From NCBI GenBank assembly GCA_964480635.1, contig CAYZQE010000046.1, positions 1 through 19,020 of the forward strand: 19,020 nt of DNA, read 5' to 3'. Below are positions 1-6,043 of this stretch, one piece after another (position 1 is the first letter of the stretch; each line of letters starts with the position of its first letter). The notes below the pieces were generated by a model that saw nothing but the letters and a program-made list of their open reading frames with translations, was not told the origin of the DNA and did not search any database. The position numbers were made by a program, and so were the translations under genes. The DNA comes from CAYZQE01 sp964480635. GTDB taxonomy: Bacteria; Pseudomonadota; Gammaproteobacteria; GCA-001735895.

Positions 1-40
1 CATTCTAGATCACGAGAAAAAGCGTGCTAAAGCGGCTTAA
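1..40 (+). CDS. 3' end of an unidentified gene (partial)
   Basis: Reading from base 2, the last 12 codons give ILDHEKKRAKAA followed by TAA at 38-40. The tail is short, basic and charged. The gene body lies outside the window, so no family can be assigned. It runs toward the leftward porin, with short repeats and the porin terminator between them. The repeats just after its stop make a mobile-element gene possible, but that is only inference. It could also be a chance open frame, because only 39 bases are visible. Confidence 0.3.
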   Translation, partial: ILDHEKKRAKAA

Positions 41-58
41 CTTAGTGCCATTCGGTAC

Positions 59-102
59 TGACCCCTTTTTACTGCTGACCCCTTTTTACTGACCCCTTTT
101 TA
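59..102. repeat. Three short tandem repeats TGACCCCTTTTTA
   Basis: The 13-mer TGACCCCTTTTTA occurs exactly at 59-71, 76-88 and 90-102, separated by 4 and 1 bases, so the period is uneven (17 then 14). It is preceded at 45-58 by GTGCC-ATTC-GGTAC, which can fold into a small hairpin with one G-U pair. It runs into the 14-bp palindrome CCTTTTTAAAAAGG at 95-108. This lies between a gene end and a terminator. Repeats of this kind can mark the edge of a mobile or REP-like element, but I cannot show that here. Confidence 0.7.
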
Positions 103-109
103 AAAAGGT

Positions 110-138
110 AAAAAAAAGGACCGCCGAAGCAGTCCTTT
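110..138 (-). terminator. Rho-independent terminator of the porin gene
   Basis: On the minus strand the RNA forms GGACUGC-UUCG-GCGGUCC, seven pairs including one G-U, closed by a C(UUCG)G tetraloop. Three outer A-U pairs extend it, and a run of U follows. It begins about 25 nt past the porin stop codon. The UUCG loop is an unusually stable tetraloop, so this is a strong intrinsic terminator for the leftward transcript. Confidence 0.88.
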
Positions 139-162
139 CTTTAAGTATTATTTATAACTCGA

Positions 163-1038
163 TTAGAAGTTATGGTTGATACCAATACCAGTGTGATCAG
201 CATAATCGCCACCGTTGATTTCAACTAATACTGTCGTGCGCTTGCTAAGTTTATGATGAAAACCTACAACAACACCTTCAGCTTTGTCATCAGAAGTTAC
301 AGCAGTTACTAAGAATTTATTTGCACCAGTAGTAAAAGTCGCTTGAAGAACTACTGATTCGATAGCATTTTTGTCTATAATTGCAACACCAGCAGTTAAA
401 GGGCCATCAGCATATTTTACAGAAAAACCAGTGTACTCTTGATCAACAGCGCCGATATCAGCTTCGACAGCAACACCAAGTGTTACAGGGCCAACTGGTA
501 CTGAAATACCAAAACTTGTTCCGTTAGTTACGGCATCATCAGCATTACCTTTTTCACTTGTTACTTGACCCATAAATTTGATATCGCCAAATTTATTAGT
601 ATAAGTAATAGCAGATTTAGTTGATGAACCACCAACTGCACTATCTGCGTTTTTTCCGCCAGCACCAGACATATAAGGGCCAAAATAACCTTCAACTAAT
701 GCATAACGTGGGTTGCTAGTTTTACCGAAAGCAACTGAACCAAAACCGCCGTTAATAGCAACAAAGCCAGAACGGCCTGTTGGAGCAGAACCAGTAACGT
801 GTGCATAACCCATTTCTAATTTATAAGAAACAGTCATGCCGTTGCCGATGTCTTCGCTTCCTTTAAAACCAAAACGTGTAGAACCAGCAGACATGCCTGA
901 ATCAGTATCATTGATTTGAACAACAGCGCGAGACTTACCATAAACAGTAACGCCAGAAGCAGAAGCGTGACTAGCTGCGATAGCAGAACCAGAAACAGCA
1001 AGAGCAATAGCAGACGCTAAAATTGCAGATTTTTTCAT
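163..1038 (-). CDS. Gram-negative porin (outer-membrane beta-barrel)
   Basis: This 291-residue protein should form a general diffusion channel in the outer membrane. Residues 1-22 are a clear signal peptide (MKKSAILASAIALAVSGSAI, cleavage probably after AIA). The mature start VTVYGKSRAVVQI is a typical first porin strand. The rest alternates short amphipathic strands with Gly/Ser/Asp-rich loops and ends ...INHNF, the C-terminal aromatic residue recognised by the BAM machinery. It is shorter than the usual 330-400 residues of general porins. A ribosome site AAGAGGA lies about 7 nt before the ATG. It is monocistronic, with its own promoter at 1123-1151 and terminator at 110-138. The family is known from overall pattern. 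The transported substrate cannot be told. Confidence 0.85.
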   Translation of the reverse strand: MKKSAILASAIALAVSGSAIAASHASASGVTVYGKSRAVVQINDTDSGMSAGSTRFGFKGSEDIGNGMTVSYKLEMGYAHVTGSAPTGRSGFVAINGGFGSVAFGKTSNPRYALVEGYFGPYMSGAGGKNADSAVGGSSTKSAITYTNKFGDIKFMGQVTSEKGNADDAVTNGTSFGISVPVGPVTLGVAVEADIGAVDQEYTGFSVKYADGPLTAGVAIIDKNAIESVVLQATFTTGANKFLVTAVTSDDKAEGVVVGFHHKLSKRTTVLVEINGGDYADHTGIGINHNF

Positions 1039-1122
1039 AATAATATCCTCTTAAGATATAAAAAATTAAATTAAAGTTTAAAAATATATATTTTTGTTGC
1101 CTCAAATGCAGCAACGAAACGA

Positions 1123-1151
1123 AATATAGTTTAAAAAAGATACAATAGCAA
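1123..1151 (-). promoter_or_regulatory. Sigma-70 type promoter of the porin gene, with structured leader
   Basis: On the minus strand, TTGCTA (1146-1151) and TATATT (1123-1128) are separated by exactly 17 bases, giving a start near 1116 and a leader of about 78 nt. The leader begins with a hairpin, GTTGC/GCAAC (1111-1115 with 1096-1100), followed by the 16-nt palindrome A5-TATATA-T5 at 1080-1095. Long leaders are common on porin mRNAs controlled by small RNAs. That mode of control is inference here. Confidence 0.6.
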
Positions 1152-1176
1152 TTATTTTTTACAAAAAAACGACAGT

Positions 1177-1434
1177 TTATTGGTTTTTTTTATGAATGGC
1201 GTTATTTTGTTGCATAAATACAACAAAATAGTTTTGTAATTTCTGGCTTAGCATTGGCAAAACATTTACGGCTATCACCAAAACCATTATCCATTTTAAT
1301 ACTTTAAGCTCCCTTAATTTCTTGGGCATCTGATTTTGTCGCTAAATTTACTGCCGTCAATGCTTCCGCATCTTTGTTTTGCTTTTCATCGGATACACCC
1401 GCATCTTTATAAAAGCATCATATAGCTCTGACAT
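1177..1434 (-). pseudogene. Decayed DUF1640-type coiled-coil gene
   Basis: On the minus strand three frames join into one protein-like path. It starts MSELYDAFIK at 1434, continues as DAGVSDEKQNKDAEALTAVN then LATKSDAQEI in another frame, and returns to the first frame as RELKVLKWIMVLVIAVNVLP up to TAA at 1177-1179. The shifts fall near 1405-1410 (likely one lost A in an A-run) and near 1311-1327. Without them the first frame stops at TGA 1357-1359. The middle part resembles the intact neighbour at 1509-1769 (AG-x2-D-x-Q, LATKSD, coiled coil, then one membrane helix), and the length, 85 codons, is nearly the same. It therefore looks like a broken paralogue. A pair of sequencing errors would give the same picture. 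Confidence 0.7.
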
Positions 1435-1508
1435 TACCCATTGTCACTTCATTTTCCCTTAATCCCAGTCAGCCTTCTCTGTGTCACATCAATTTCTATC
1501 AATTGCAG

Positions 1509-1769
1509 CTAAAGTACCTTTACTAAAGTAGCAACTAAAGCGACTGACGATACCATCATCATGCCTAATCTGATTGTTAACCGATATTCTAATTCTTTAA
1601 TATCTCTATTCAATTGAAGCTTTAACTCTTCAATATCTGATTTTGTTGCTAATTGGTCACTAATGACTTCTGCTAAAATTTCTGCCTGAACTTCTGCTTG
1701 TTGATCTGTAAACCCTGCTGACTTTAACTTTTTTGCATATGATAAGGTATCAAAGGCTAATGCACCCAT
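1509..1769 (-). CDS. Small DUF1640-type coiled-coil protein with C-terminal membrane anchor
   Basis: This 86-residue protein has no signal peptide. Residues about 10-40 form a charged helix (KKLKSAGFTDQQAEVQAEIL). LATKSDIEELKLQ leads into a coiled coil at about 40-66, and residues 67-85 (LGMMMVSSVALVATLVKVL) are a single membrane helix at the very C-terminus. This matches the architecture of small bacterial DUF1640 proteins, whose function is unknown to me. The start is well supported by AGGAGAAA before the ATG. A decayed relative lies 75 bp downstream, so the pair probably arose by duplication or by acquisition as a unit. The gene is divergent from yciB. Confidence 0.7.
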   Translation of the reverse strand: MGALAFDTLSYAKKLKSAGFTDQQAEVQAEILAEVISDQLATKSDIEELKLQLNRDIKELEYRLTIRLGMMMVSSVALVATLVKVL

Positions 1770-1844
1770 CTTTAATTTCTCCTAACTTGTTTTATCTATT
1801 AATATACCATATATCTATTACTTCTTAAATCAACTGCTTGCCGT

Positions 1845-2483
1845 ATGAAACTACTTCTCGATTTTTTCCCTATTGTCTTGTTTTTTATTGTTTATACATT
1901 TTATGGTGATGTACCTGCGGTTATAATCTCTTCGACCAATGCGCTTTTACCGTTTATGGATTTAACCATTGGCGAAAGCAAAGACGCTATTTATTTGGCT
2001 ACCTTGGTAGCCATTATTGCCACCTTTGTTCAATTAGGCTATTCGGCCTTAGTTAATAAAAAAGTTGAAAAAATGCATCTTGTTACCCTTGGGCTATTAG
2101 TGGTGTTTGGTGGCGCTACTTTATTTTTTAAAGACCCTTTGTTTATTAAGTGGAAGCCTACTGTTATTAACTGGCTTTTTGGTTTAGCCTTTTTAGGCAG
2201 TCATTTTATTGGAGAGAAGCCGTTGGTTCAGCGTATGATGGCTCAAGCGGTTGAGCTATCGTCGCCCGCTATTTGGCGCAAGCTTAATTTAGCTTGGGTT
2301 GGTTTTTTCGCGGTGTCTGGCTTATCTAATATTTACGTGGCGTTTAATTACTCTGAAGAAACGTGGGTTAACTTTAAACTGTTTGGCCTGTTAGGCTTAA
2401 CCATTGTGTTTATTATTGGGCAAGCTGTCTTTTTATCTAAACATATTATGACTGAAGAAGAGGATAATAATAATGTTGTATAG
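1845..2483 (+). CDS. yciB: Inner-membrane protein YciB (septation protein A / IspZ family)
   Basis: YciB is a polytopic inner-membrane protein linked to cell-envelope synthesis and septation, with no known enzymatic activity. The family signatures are clear: MKLLLDFFPIVLFFIVYTFY at the N-terminus, VEKMHLVTL near 75-83, FIKWKPTVINWLFGLAFLGS near 99-118, NLAWVGFF and the C-terminal TWVNFKLFGLLGL. Five to six membrane helices are visible. At 212 residues it is longer than E. coli YciB (about 180). The extra length is an insertion between helices 1 and 2 (about residues 21-47) and an acidic tail, MTEEEDNNNVV. No strong ribosome site precedes the ATG. Its last 11 bases overlap the next gene, which suggests translational coupling. 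Confidence 0.92.
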   Translation: MKLLLDFFPIVLFFIVYTFYGDVPAVIISSTNALLPFMDLTIGESKDAIYLATLVAIIATFVQLGYSALVNKKVEKMHLVTLGLLVVFGGATLFFKDPLFIKWKPTVINWLFGLAFLGSHFIGEKPLVQRMMAQAVELSSPAIWRKLNLAWVGFFAVSGLSNIYVAFNYSEETWVNFKLFGLLGLTIVFIIGQAVFLSKHIMTEEEDNNNVV

Positions 2484-2772
2484 TATTGTTGGTATTGATG
2501 TTGAAAATAGCTTACCACTAAGAGCTAGCGTAAGACCCAAACATATAGAGCGCGTAAAAAAACTCGCTGATGAAGGGTGTTTAATTTTAGCAGGCCCTAA
2601 TCCTGCCATTGATAGCAATGACCCAGGAGATGCTGGCTTTACAGGTAGCATTATTATTGCAGAGTTCAAAAGTTTAGAGGATGCTCAGGCTTGGGCGGAT
2701 AAAGACCCTTATATTGATGCGGGTGTTTATAGCCATGTTGCTGTCAAACCCTTTAAACGCGTTCTACCTTAG
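2473..2772 (+). CDS. yciI: YciI-family (YCII-related domain) protein
   Basis: This 99-residue soluble protein covers a whole YCII domain, a ferredoxin-like alpha/beta fold. Conserved stretches are VRPKHIERVKKLADEGCLIL, AGPNPAIDSNDP, AGFTGSIIIAEF, the DPYIDAGVY segment and VAVKPF near the end. His24 and the Asp of DPY are the residues usually proposed as active-site candidates. The biochemical role of YciI is not established. The start at 2473 lies inside the yciB stop region and uses AAGAGGA just upstream, so the two are co-translated. A strong hairpin follows at 2779-2809, ending this unit. Confidence 0.92.
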   Translation: MLYSIVGIDVENSLPLRASVRPKHIERVKKLADEGCLILAGPNPAIDSNDPGDAGFTGSIIIAEFKSLEDAQAWADKDPYIDAGVYSHVAVKPFKRVLP

Positions 2773-2778
2773 GGGCGC

Positions 2779-2809
2779 TAAACAAGCCCAATAATTTTGG
2801 GTTTGTTTA
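2779..2809 (+). terminator. Hairpin terminator after yciB-yciI
   Basis: The arm AAACAAGCCCAA (2780-2791) pairs with TTGGGTTTGTTT (2797-2808): 12 pairs, one a G-T, around a 5-nt loop. One more T-A pair closes the base. It starts 7 nt after the YciI stop. The T-rich right arm serves as the tract, and no long separate U-run follows. It separates this pair from the isomerase gene. Confidence 0.75.
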
Positions 2810-2851
2810 TTACCTTACCTTAATAGATTTTTACTTTAATAGGCATCCATT

Positions 2852-3622
2852 GTGAAACACTTTATTTTATTATTTTTTATTTTTAGCTCATTCAATAGCC
2901 ATGCGGCATCAAAGGTGCTTGCCACGGTTAATGGTAACGAGATCACCCAGGCCGCTGTTGAAAACTTTATGGCGCATGTAAAAAAATCAATTTCGATGAA
3001 AGATGCCCTCTCTGAAATGATTACCATTGAGATGATTGTTTCTAAACGTTTAGAGTCACCTATTAACAAAGAATCAACACTGCAATTAGAACTGGATAGA
3101 AACCGTCAAGCCATTATTGCTGCTGACAGCTTAGAAAATATTTTAAGTGGCTTTAAAATAACAGAAAAAGAACTCCAACTTGAATATGAAAAGCAATATC
3201 TTTCGGATGCCGTATTACAAGAATTTAATGCTAATCACATTTTGGTTAAAACAAAAAAAGAAGCTGAGCAAATTATTTTATCACTCACCCAAAATATTAA
3301 TTTTGAGGAGCTTGCTAAAAAGCATTCCACCGGCCCTTCTGGTAAAAATGGTGGGTCACTTGGATGGTTTAGTCGAGACAAAATGGTGAAGCCTTTTTCT
3401 GATGCGACTATGGCTTTAAGCAAAGGACAGTTTACCCTTCAACCGGTTAAAACCCAATTTGGCTGGCATATCATTAAACTGAATGATTTACGCAAAAACA
3501 CAGCTCCTAGCCTTAAGTCGGTAGCTGACAAAATTAAACGTCGGTACGCCGCCATAAATTTAAGCAAAAAAATACAAGAGCTTTACAAATCGAGCGACAT
3601 CGTTATTCATACGAATAAATAA
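2852..3622 (+). CDS. Exported parvulin-type peptidyl-prolyl cis-trans isomerase (PpiC/SurA-like)
   Basis: This 256-residue protein probably helps fold proteins in the periplasm by isomerising peptide bonds before proline. Residues 1-18 form a signal peptide (MKHFILLFFIFSSFNSHA). A helical chaperone-like N-domain follows (VLATVNGNEITQAAVENFM onward to about 115). One parvulin domain spans about 126-212, with ANHILVKT, FEELAKKHSTGPSGKNGGSL, GWFSRDKMV, PF, and TQFGWHIIKL. A basic helical tail ends the protein. The start is GTG with only a weak AGG upstream; the signal peptide beginning directly there supports it. One nucleotide separates its stop from the next gene's GTG. SurA has two parvulin domains, so with only one this is closer to the PpiC/PrsA-like group. 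Confidence 0.88.
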   Translation: MKHFILLFFIFSSFNSHAASKVLATVNGNEITQAAVENFMAHVKKSISMKDALSEMITIEMIVSKRLESPINKESTLQLELDRNRQAIIAADSLENILSGFKITEKELQLEYEKQYLSDAVLQEFNANHILVKTKKEAEQIILSLTQNINFEELAKKHSTGPSGKNGGSLGWFSRDKMVKPFSDATMALSKGQFTLQPVKTQFGWHIIKLNDLRKNTAPSLKSVADKIKRRYAAINLSKKIQELYKSSDIVIHTNK

Positions 3623-3623
3623 A

Positions 3624-4001
3624 GTGAATCACAGAGTATATTTATTAATCGCCATTAGCAGTGGGTTTATCGCTGTTTTATTAGGTGCATTTGGAGCGCA
3701 TGCTTTAAAAAGCATTGCCTCACCAGCAATGATTGAAACCTGGAAAACAGCCTCTTTTTATCACTTTATTCATACCGCTGTATTATTGATTGTTATTTTA
3801 AAACACCAAGTAAACCCTTTTACTATTTTACAATTCAATCGCTTAACGATTGGATTTATATTAGGCATGTGTTTATTTTCAGGGAGTTTATATTTATACG
3901 TTATGAGTCAAATAACGTTTTTTGCGATGATCACACCGATTGGAGGGCTTGTTTTACTGCTTAGCTGGGCTTATTGGTTTAGGGTAGAGCTATCAAAATA
4001 A
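3624..4001 (+). CDS. DUF423 (YgdD/TMEM256-type) small membrane protein
   Basis: This 125-residue protein has four membrane helices. DUF423 signatures are present: LLGAFGAHAL near 20-29, ETWKTASFYHFIHTAVLL near 38-55, GMCLFSGSLYLYV near 81-93, and TPIGGLVLLLSWAYW near 104-118. The function is unknown across the family. It starts with GTG one base after the isomerase stop, so it must be translated in tandem with it. Pairing with an exported folding factor may be coincidental. An AT-rich hairpin overlaps its stop codon. Confidence 0.9.
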   Translation: MNHRVYLLIAISSGFIAVLLGAFGAHALKSIASPAMIETWKTASFYHFIHTAVLLIVILKHQVNPFTILQFNRLTIGFILGMCLFSGSLYLYVMSQITFFAMITPIGGLVLLLSWAYWFRVELSK

Positions 4002-4028
4002 GAGAATTATGAAATAACTTTCTTATTT
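3996..4028. terminator. Weak AT-rich hairpin between convergent DUF423 and rsd genes
   Basis: AAATAAGA (3996-4003) pairs with TCTTATTT (4021-4028), extended by one A-T and one G-T pair, with a loop of about 13 nt. It sits at the junction of two converging genes and includes the DUF423 stop codon. The stem is almost entirely A-T, so termination strength is doubtful. Confidence 0.35.
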
Positions 4029-4055
4029 ATGACGCCTTAATTAGAGCTAATAGTT

Positions 4056-4544
4056 TTAAGCTGTTGCAGAAAGCTCATTTAATAATTTATCTTCACCATC
4101 AATTCTTAATGCCATACATTCGCCAATTTCTGATAAATCAGTATGTAATGTTGTGATGCTGTCTGCGCTATCGGCACCTTCATATTTATCGTTAAAGGCT
4201 ACAAATATTTCTGTTGTTTTTTCAATATCACCATAGACTTGTTCTGCAATTTTAACCACTGAATCACGGCGCTCTTTGCCTTCAACAATTCGGTTATATA
4301 TTTCAAAATGACCTAAAGCAGAATAATCAACTAACCATTGGTTTAACTCTTGTAATTTAGCTAACACCTCATCGGTTTCAGCACCCGCAGCATCTAATCC
4401 TGCTACTTCGCAAAAAGTAACTAATAATTGCTGTCTTTCTTTTAGCAATTCATCAATGACATTCGCAATTCGGCTGCGGCGCTCATTTTCTTTAGAAATT
4501 TTTTGAGCTGCTTTTGCAATACTGTCGATGTTTGATTGTGTCAT
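4056..4544 (-). CDS. rsd: Rsd/AlgQ-family anti-sigma-70 regulator
   Basis: Rsd binds region 4 of the housekeeping sigma factor, and so favours alternative sigma factors in stationary phase. In Pseudomonas the homologue AlgQ also affects alginate genes. This protein has 162 residues, the normal size, and is all helical. The diagnostic segments are WLVDYSALGHFEIYNRI (70-86; E. coli Rsd has the similar LSAGHFSIYERI) and LSEIGECMALRIDGEDKLL (137-155; Rsd has LSDIGEALEARFVLEDKLI). It lies 27 nt downstream of the DUF3301 gene on the same strand and is probably co-transcribed with it. The ribosome site is weak (GTGAAG). Assignment rests on my recollection of these motifs. Confidence 0.8.
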   Translation of the reverse strand: MTQSNIDSIAKAAQKISKENERRSRIANVIDELLKERQQLLVTFCEVAGLDAAGAETDEVLAKLQELNQWLVDYSALGHFEIYNRIVEGKERRDSVVKIAEQVYGDIEKTTEIFVAFNDKYEGADSADSITTLHTDLSEIGECMALRIDGEDKLLNELSATA

Positions 4545-4571
4545 TTTTACTTCACGCTATCGTTTTAATTA

Positions 4572-4883
4572 TTATGTTATTGCCTGATGTGTATCTAAAA
4601 TAACTTCTTTAATTTCTAGGTTATTCATATAAATACGGCCTAGATACCTAACATCACCAGACTGAGAAAATTCAAAGGTATAGAGCCGACATAATGACAT
4701 AGATCCACGTTGATTGCGACACAGTTTCAACTTAGCGACTGAAACGGTTTGATCCAGTAATTGCACATCCATTTCTTGACAGGCTTGCCTTGCAACAGCC
4801 ATTGCCACTTCGCTCGTTGACATGCTGTTTTTCCAAAACCAAAATAAAAAAATAATAAAACCAATGAATAAAAATTCTTGCAT
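4572..4883 (-). CDS. DUF3301 membrane-anchored protein
   Basis: This 103-residue protein has one N-terminal membrane helix (residues 2-18, rich in Phe and Trp) and a soluble domain, most likely cytoplasmic. The domain contains VARQACQEMDVQLLDQTV (about 30-47), LCRNQRGSMSLCRLYTFEFS (about 54-73) and the GRIYMNNLEIKEVIL end, the pattern of DUF3301. The function is unknown. It is the first gene of a leftward pair with rsd and is divergent from slyX, with which it shares the 193-nt promoter region. The ATG has only a poor ribosome site, though placement of the membrane helix directly after it fits. Confidence 0.8.
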   Translation of the reverse strand: MQEFLFIGFIIFLFWFWKNSMSTSEVAMAVARQACQEMDVQLLDQTVSVAKLKLCRNQRGSMSLCRLYTFEFSQSGDVRYLGRIYMNNLEIKEVILDTHQAIT

Positions 4884-4939
4884 AATACAGTTTAATAACC
4901 TGGTTACAGTAAAAACGAATGAATGATGATGCCATTAAC

Positions 4940-5097
4940 GGCATCTCTATTAATACAAACATAATTTATCTAAGCCATAAAACACCCCCTATTTCACCCA
5001 AAAACTCATCAAATAGCCTGCTATTCTCTTCGTTTTTGGTTAAAATAGGAGCCATTTTCTAGCTCACCTAAATCACATGTGTATTAATAGAGATGCC
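4940..5097. repeat. 18-bp perfect inverted repeat spanning the slyX start
   Basis: GGCATCTCTATTAATACA at 4940-4957 is the exact reverse complement of 5080-5097, which encodes the first residues of SlyX. After one mismatch four more bases (TTAA) also match. The arms are 122 bp apart. The left arm also belongs to a small hairpin, GATGCC/GGCATC (4928-4933 with 4940-4945). A separate 14-bp palindrome, AATAGC-CT-GCTATT (5012-5025), lies between the arms and may be an operator in this divergent promoter region. The arms could mark an inverted duplication of the slyX 5' end. Confidence 0.75.
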
Positions 5098-5307
5098 CTT
5101 AAGCGCTTAGAGAATATTGAAATTTTATTTTCTGAACAAGAATATACGATCCAAACTCTGAATGAAATTGTAACGCGCCATGCTGATAAAATCGACTTAT
5201 TAGAACAGCAAGTTCAAACCTATAAAGAACAGCTTATTTCTTTACAAGAAGCGCAAAACTCTGAAACAAGCACTGCGGTTGTTGATGACCGCCCCCCACA
5301 TTACTAA
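5077..5307 (+). CDS. slyX: SlyX-family coiled-coil protein
   Basis: This 76-residue protein is almost one continuous coiled coil (about residues 6-65: heptads in LKRLENIEILFSEQEYTIQ and the following LNEIVTRHADKIDLLEQQV). It ends in DDRPPHY, matching the conserved PPHY C-terminus of SlyX. The length is typical (about 72). Function is unknown; the name comes from linkage to slyD in E. coli. The ATG at 5077 has no good ribosome site, and the first codons lie in an inverted repeat whose other arm is at 4940-4957. The rsmJ start follows one base after the stop, so the pair is probably one transcript. Confidence 0.88.
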   Translation: MCINRDALKRLENIEILFSEQEYTIQTLNEIVTRHADKIDLLEQQVQTYKEQLISLQEAQNSETSTAVVDDRPPHY

Positions 5308-5308
5308 T

Positions 5309-6034
5309 ATGTTTCCCAAAGAAATTATTTGCTTAGATGAAACCATGCTTAAGCAAGCTCAAGCTTGTAGCCAATTATTATCTATCCCCATACACAAAGC
5401 CCCATCCCAAGATCAGTTTTTAAACTTTGAAAACGGTATGATTGATGTTGTTTCTAAACAAAAAAAACAACAATTAAGTTATTGCCATGATTTTACAGCC
5501 AATGCCATTACGCGCAGGCTTCAAACTCAAGACCAACATTTATTAAAGGCTTTCAAAGATAAACAAAAACACATAATAACTATTTTAGATGTCACAGCAG
5601 GCTGGTGTCGGGATAGCTTTATTTTGGCACAAAATGGTTATGACGTTAAAGCGGTTGAGCAATCTGACTTAATTCACTACCTAACGCAGCATTCTTTAAA
5701 GCGTTATAAGCTACAACACAAATTATCATTAGATTTATACCATGGCAACGCATTAAATTATCTTAAACATTTAAGTGACTTACCGAATGCTATTTATTTG
5801 GATCCTATGTTTCCGTCCAGTCATCATCAAGCTAAAAATAAAAAAGAAATTCAATTACTCCAAGCCATCACTAATAATGCCAACATAACAGAATTGTTTC
5901 GATTAGCACTTAACAAGGCTGAACAACGCGTGGTTGTTAAACGAGCATTAAACAGTGAGTTTTTAGACCAACAAAAACCAGACTTTCAATATAAAGGTAA
6001 AACCATTCGATTTGATGTTTATCAATGCTTCTAA
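5309..6034 (+). CDS. rsmJ: 16S rRNA (guanine-N2) methyltransferase RsmJ
   Basis: RsmJ uses S-adenosylmethionine to methylate G1516 of 16S rRNA in the small subunit. With the ATG at 5309 the protein has 241 residues. Class I methyltransferase motifs are present: motif I ILDVTAGWCRDSFILAQNG (92-110), acidic residue E117 ending strand 2 (VKAVEQSD), and the family motif YLDPMFPSSHHQAKNKKEI (163-181, with DPMFP at 165-169). VVKRAL near the end is also typical. In place of the usual AGLG it reads AGWC. I chose 5309 because MFPKEIICLDE aligns with the E. coli start (KICLIDE). Upstream in-frame starts TTG 5279 and ATG 5285 would overlap slyX. It converges on sthA with a 9-nt gap. Confidence 0.88.
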   Translation: MFPKEIICLDETMLKQAQACSQLLSIPIHKAPSQDQFLNFENGMIDVVSKQKKQQLSYCHDFTANAITRRLQTQDQHLLKAFKDKQKHIITILDVTAGWCRDSFILAQNGYDVKAVEQSDLIHYLTQHSLKRYKLQHKLSLDLYHGNALNYLKHLSDLPNAIYLDPMFPSSHHQAKNKKEIQLLQAITNNANITELFRLALNKAEQRVVVKRALNSEFLDQQKPDFQYKGKTIRFDVYQCF

Positions 6035-6043
6035 CGCCATTAG

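Noticed and set aside
59..102. Possible CRISPR-like repeat array
   Set aside because: The repeat is only 13 bp, the gaps are 4 and 1 bases with no spacers, and no cas gene is present.
2433..2669. Open frames opposite yciB/yciI, the isomerase, the adaptor, the pump, sthA and the glutamate-synthase-like gene
   Set aside because: They lie wholly or mostly within strongly supported genes in other frames and lack recognisable domains or ribosome sites.
4732..4962. 76-residue minus-strand frame overlapping the DUF3301 gene
   Set aside because: It overlaps DUF3301 in another frame and its composition is not protein-like. Its first codons merely come from the inverted repeat arm at 4940-4957.
5279..5308. 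Earlier starts for rsmJ (TTG 5279, ATG 5285)
   Set aside because: They add residues that do not align with RsmJ, overlap slyX, and have no ribosome site. The ATG at 5309 matches the family start.
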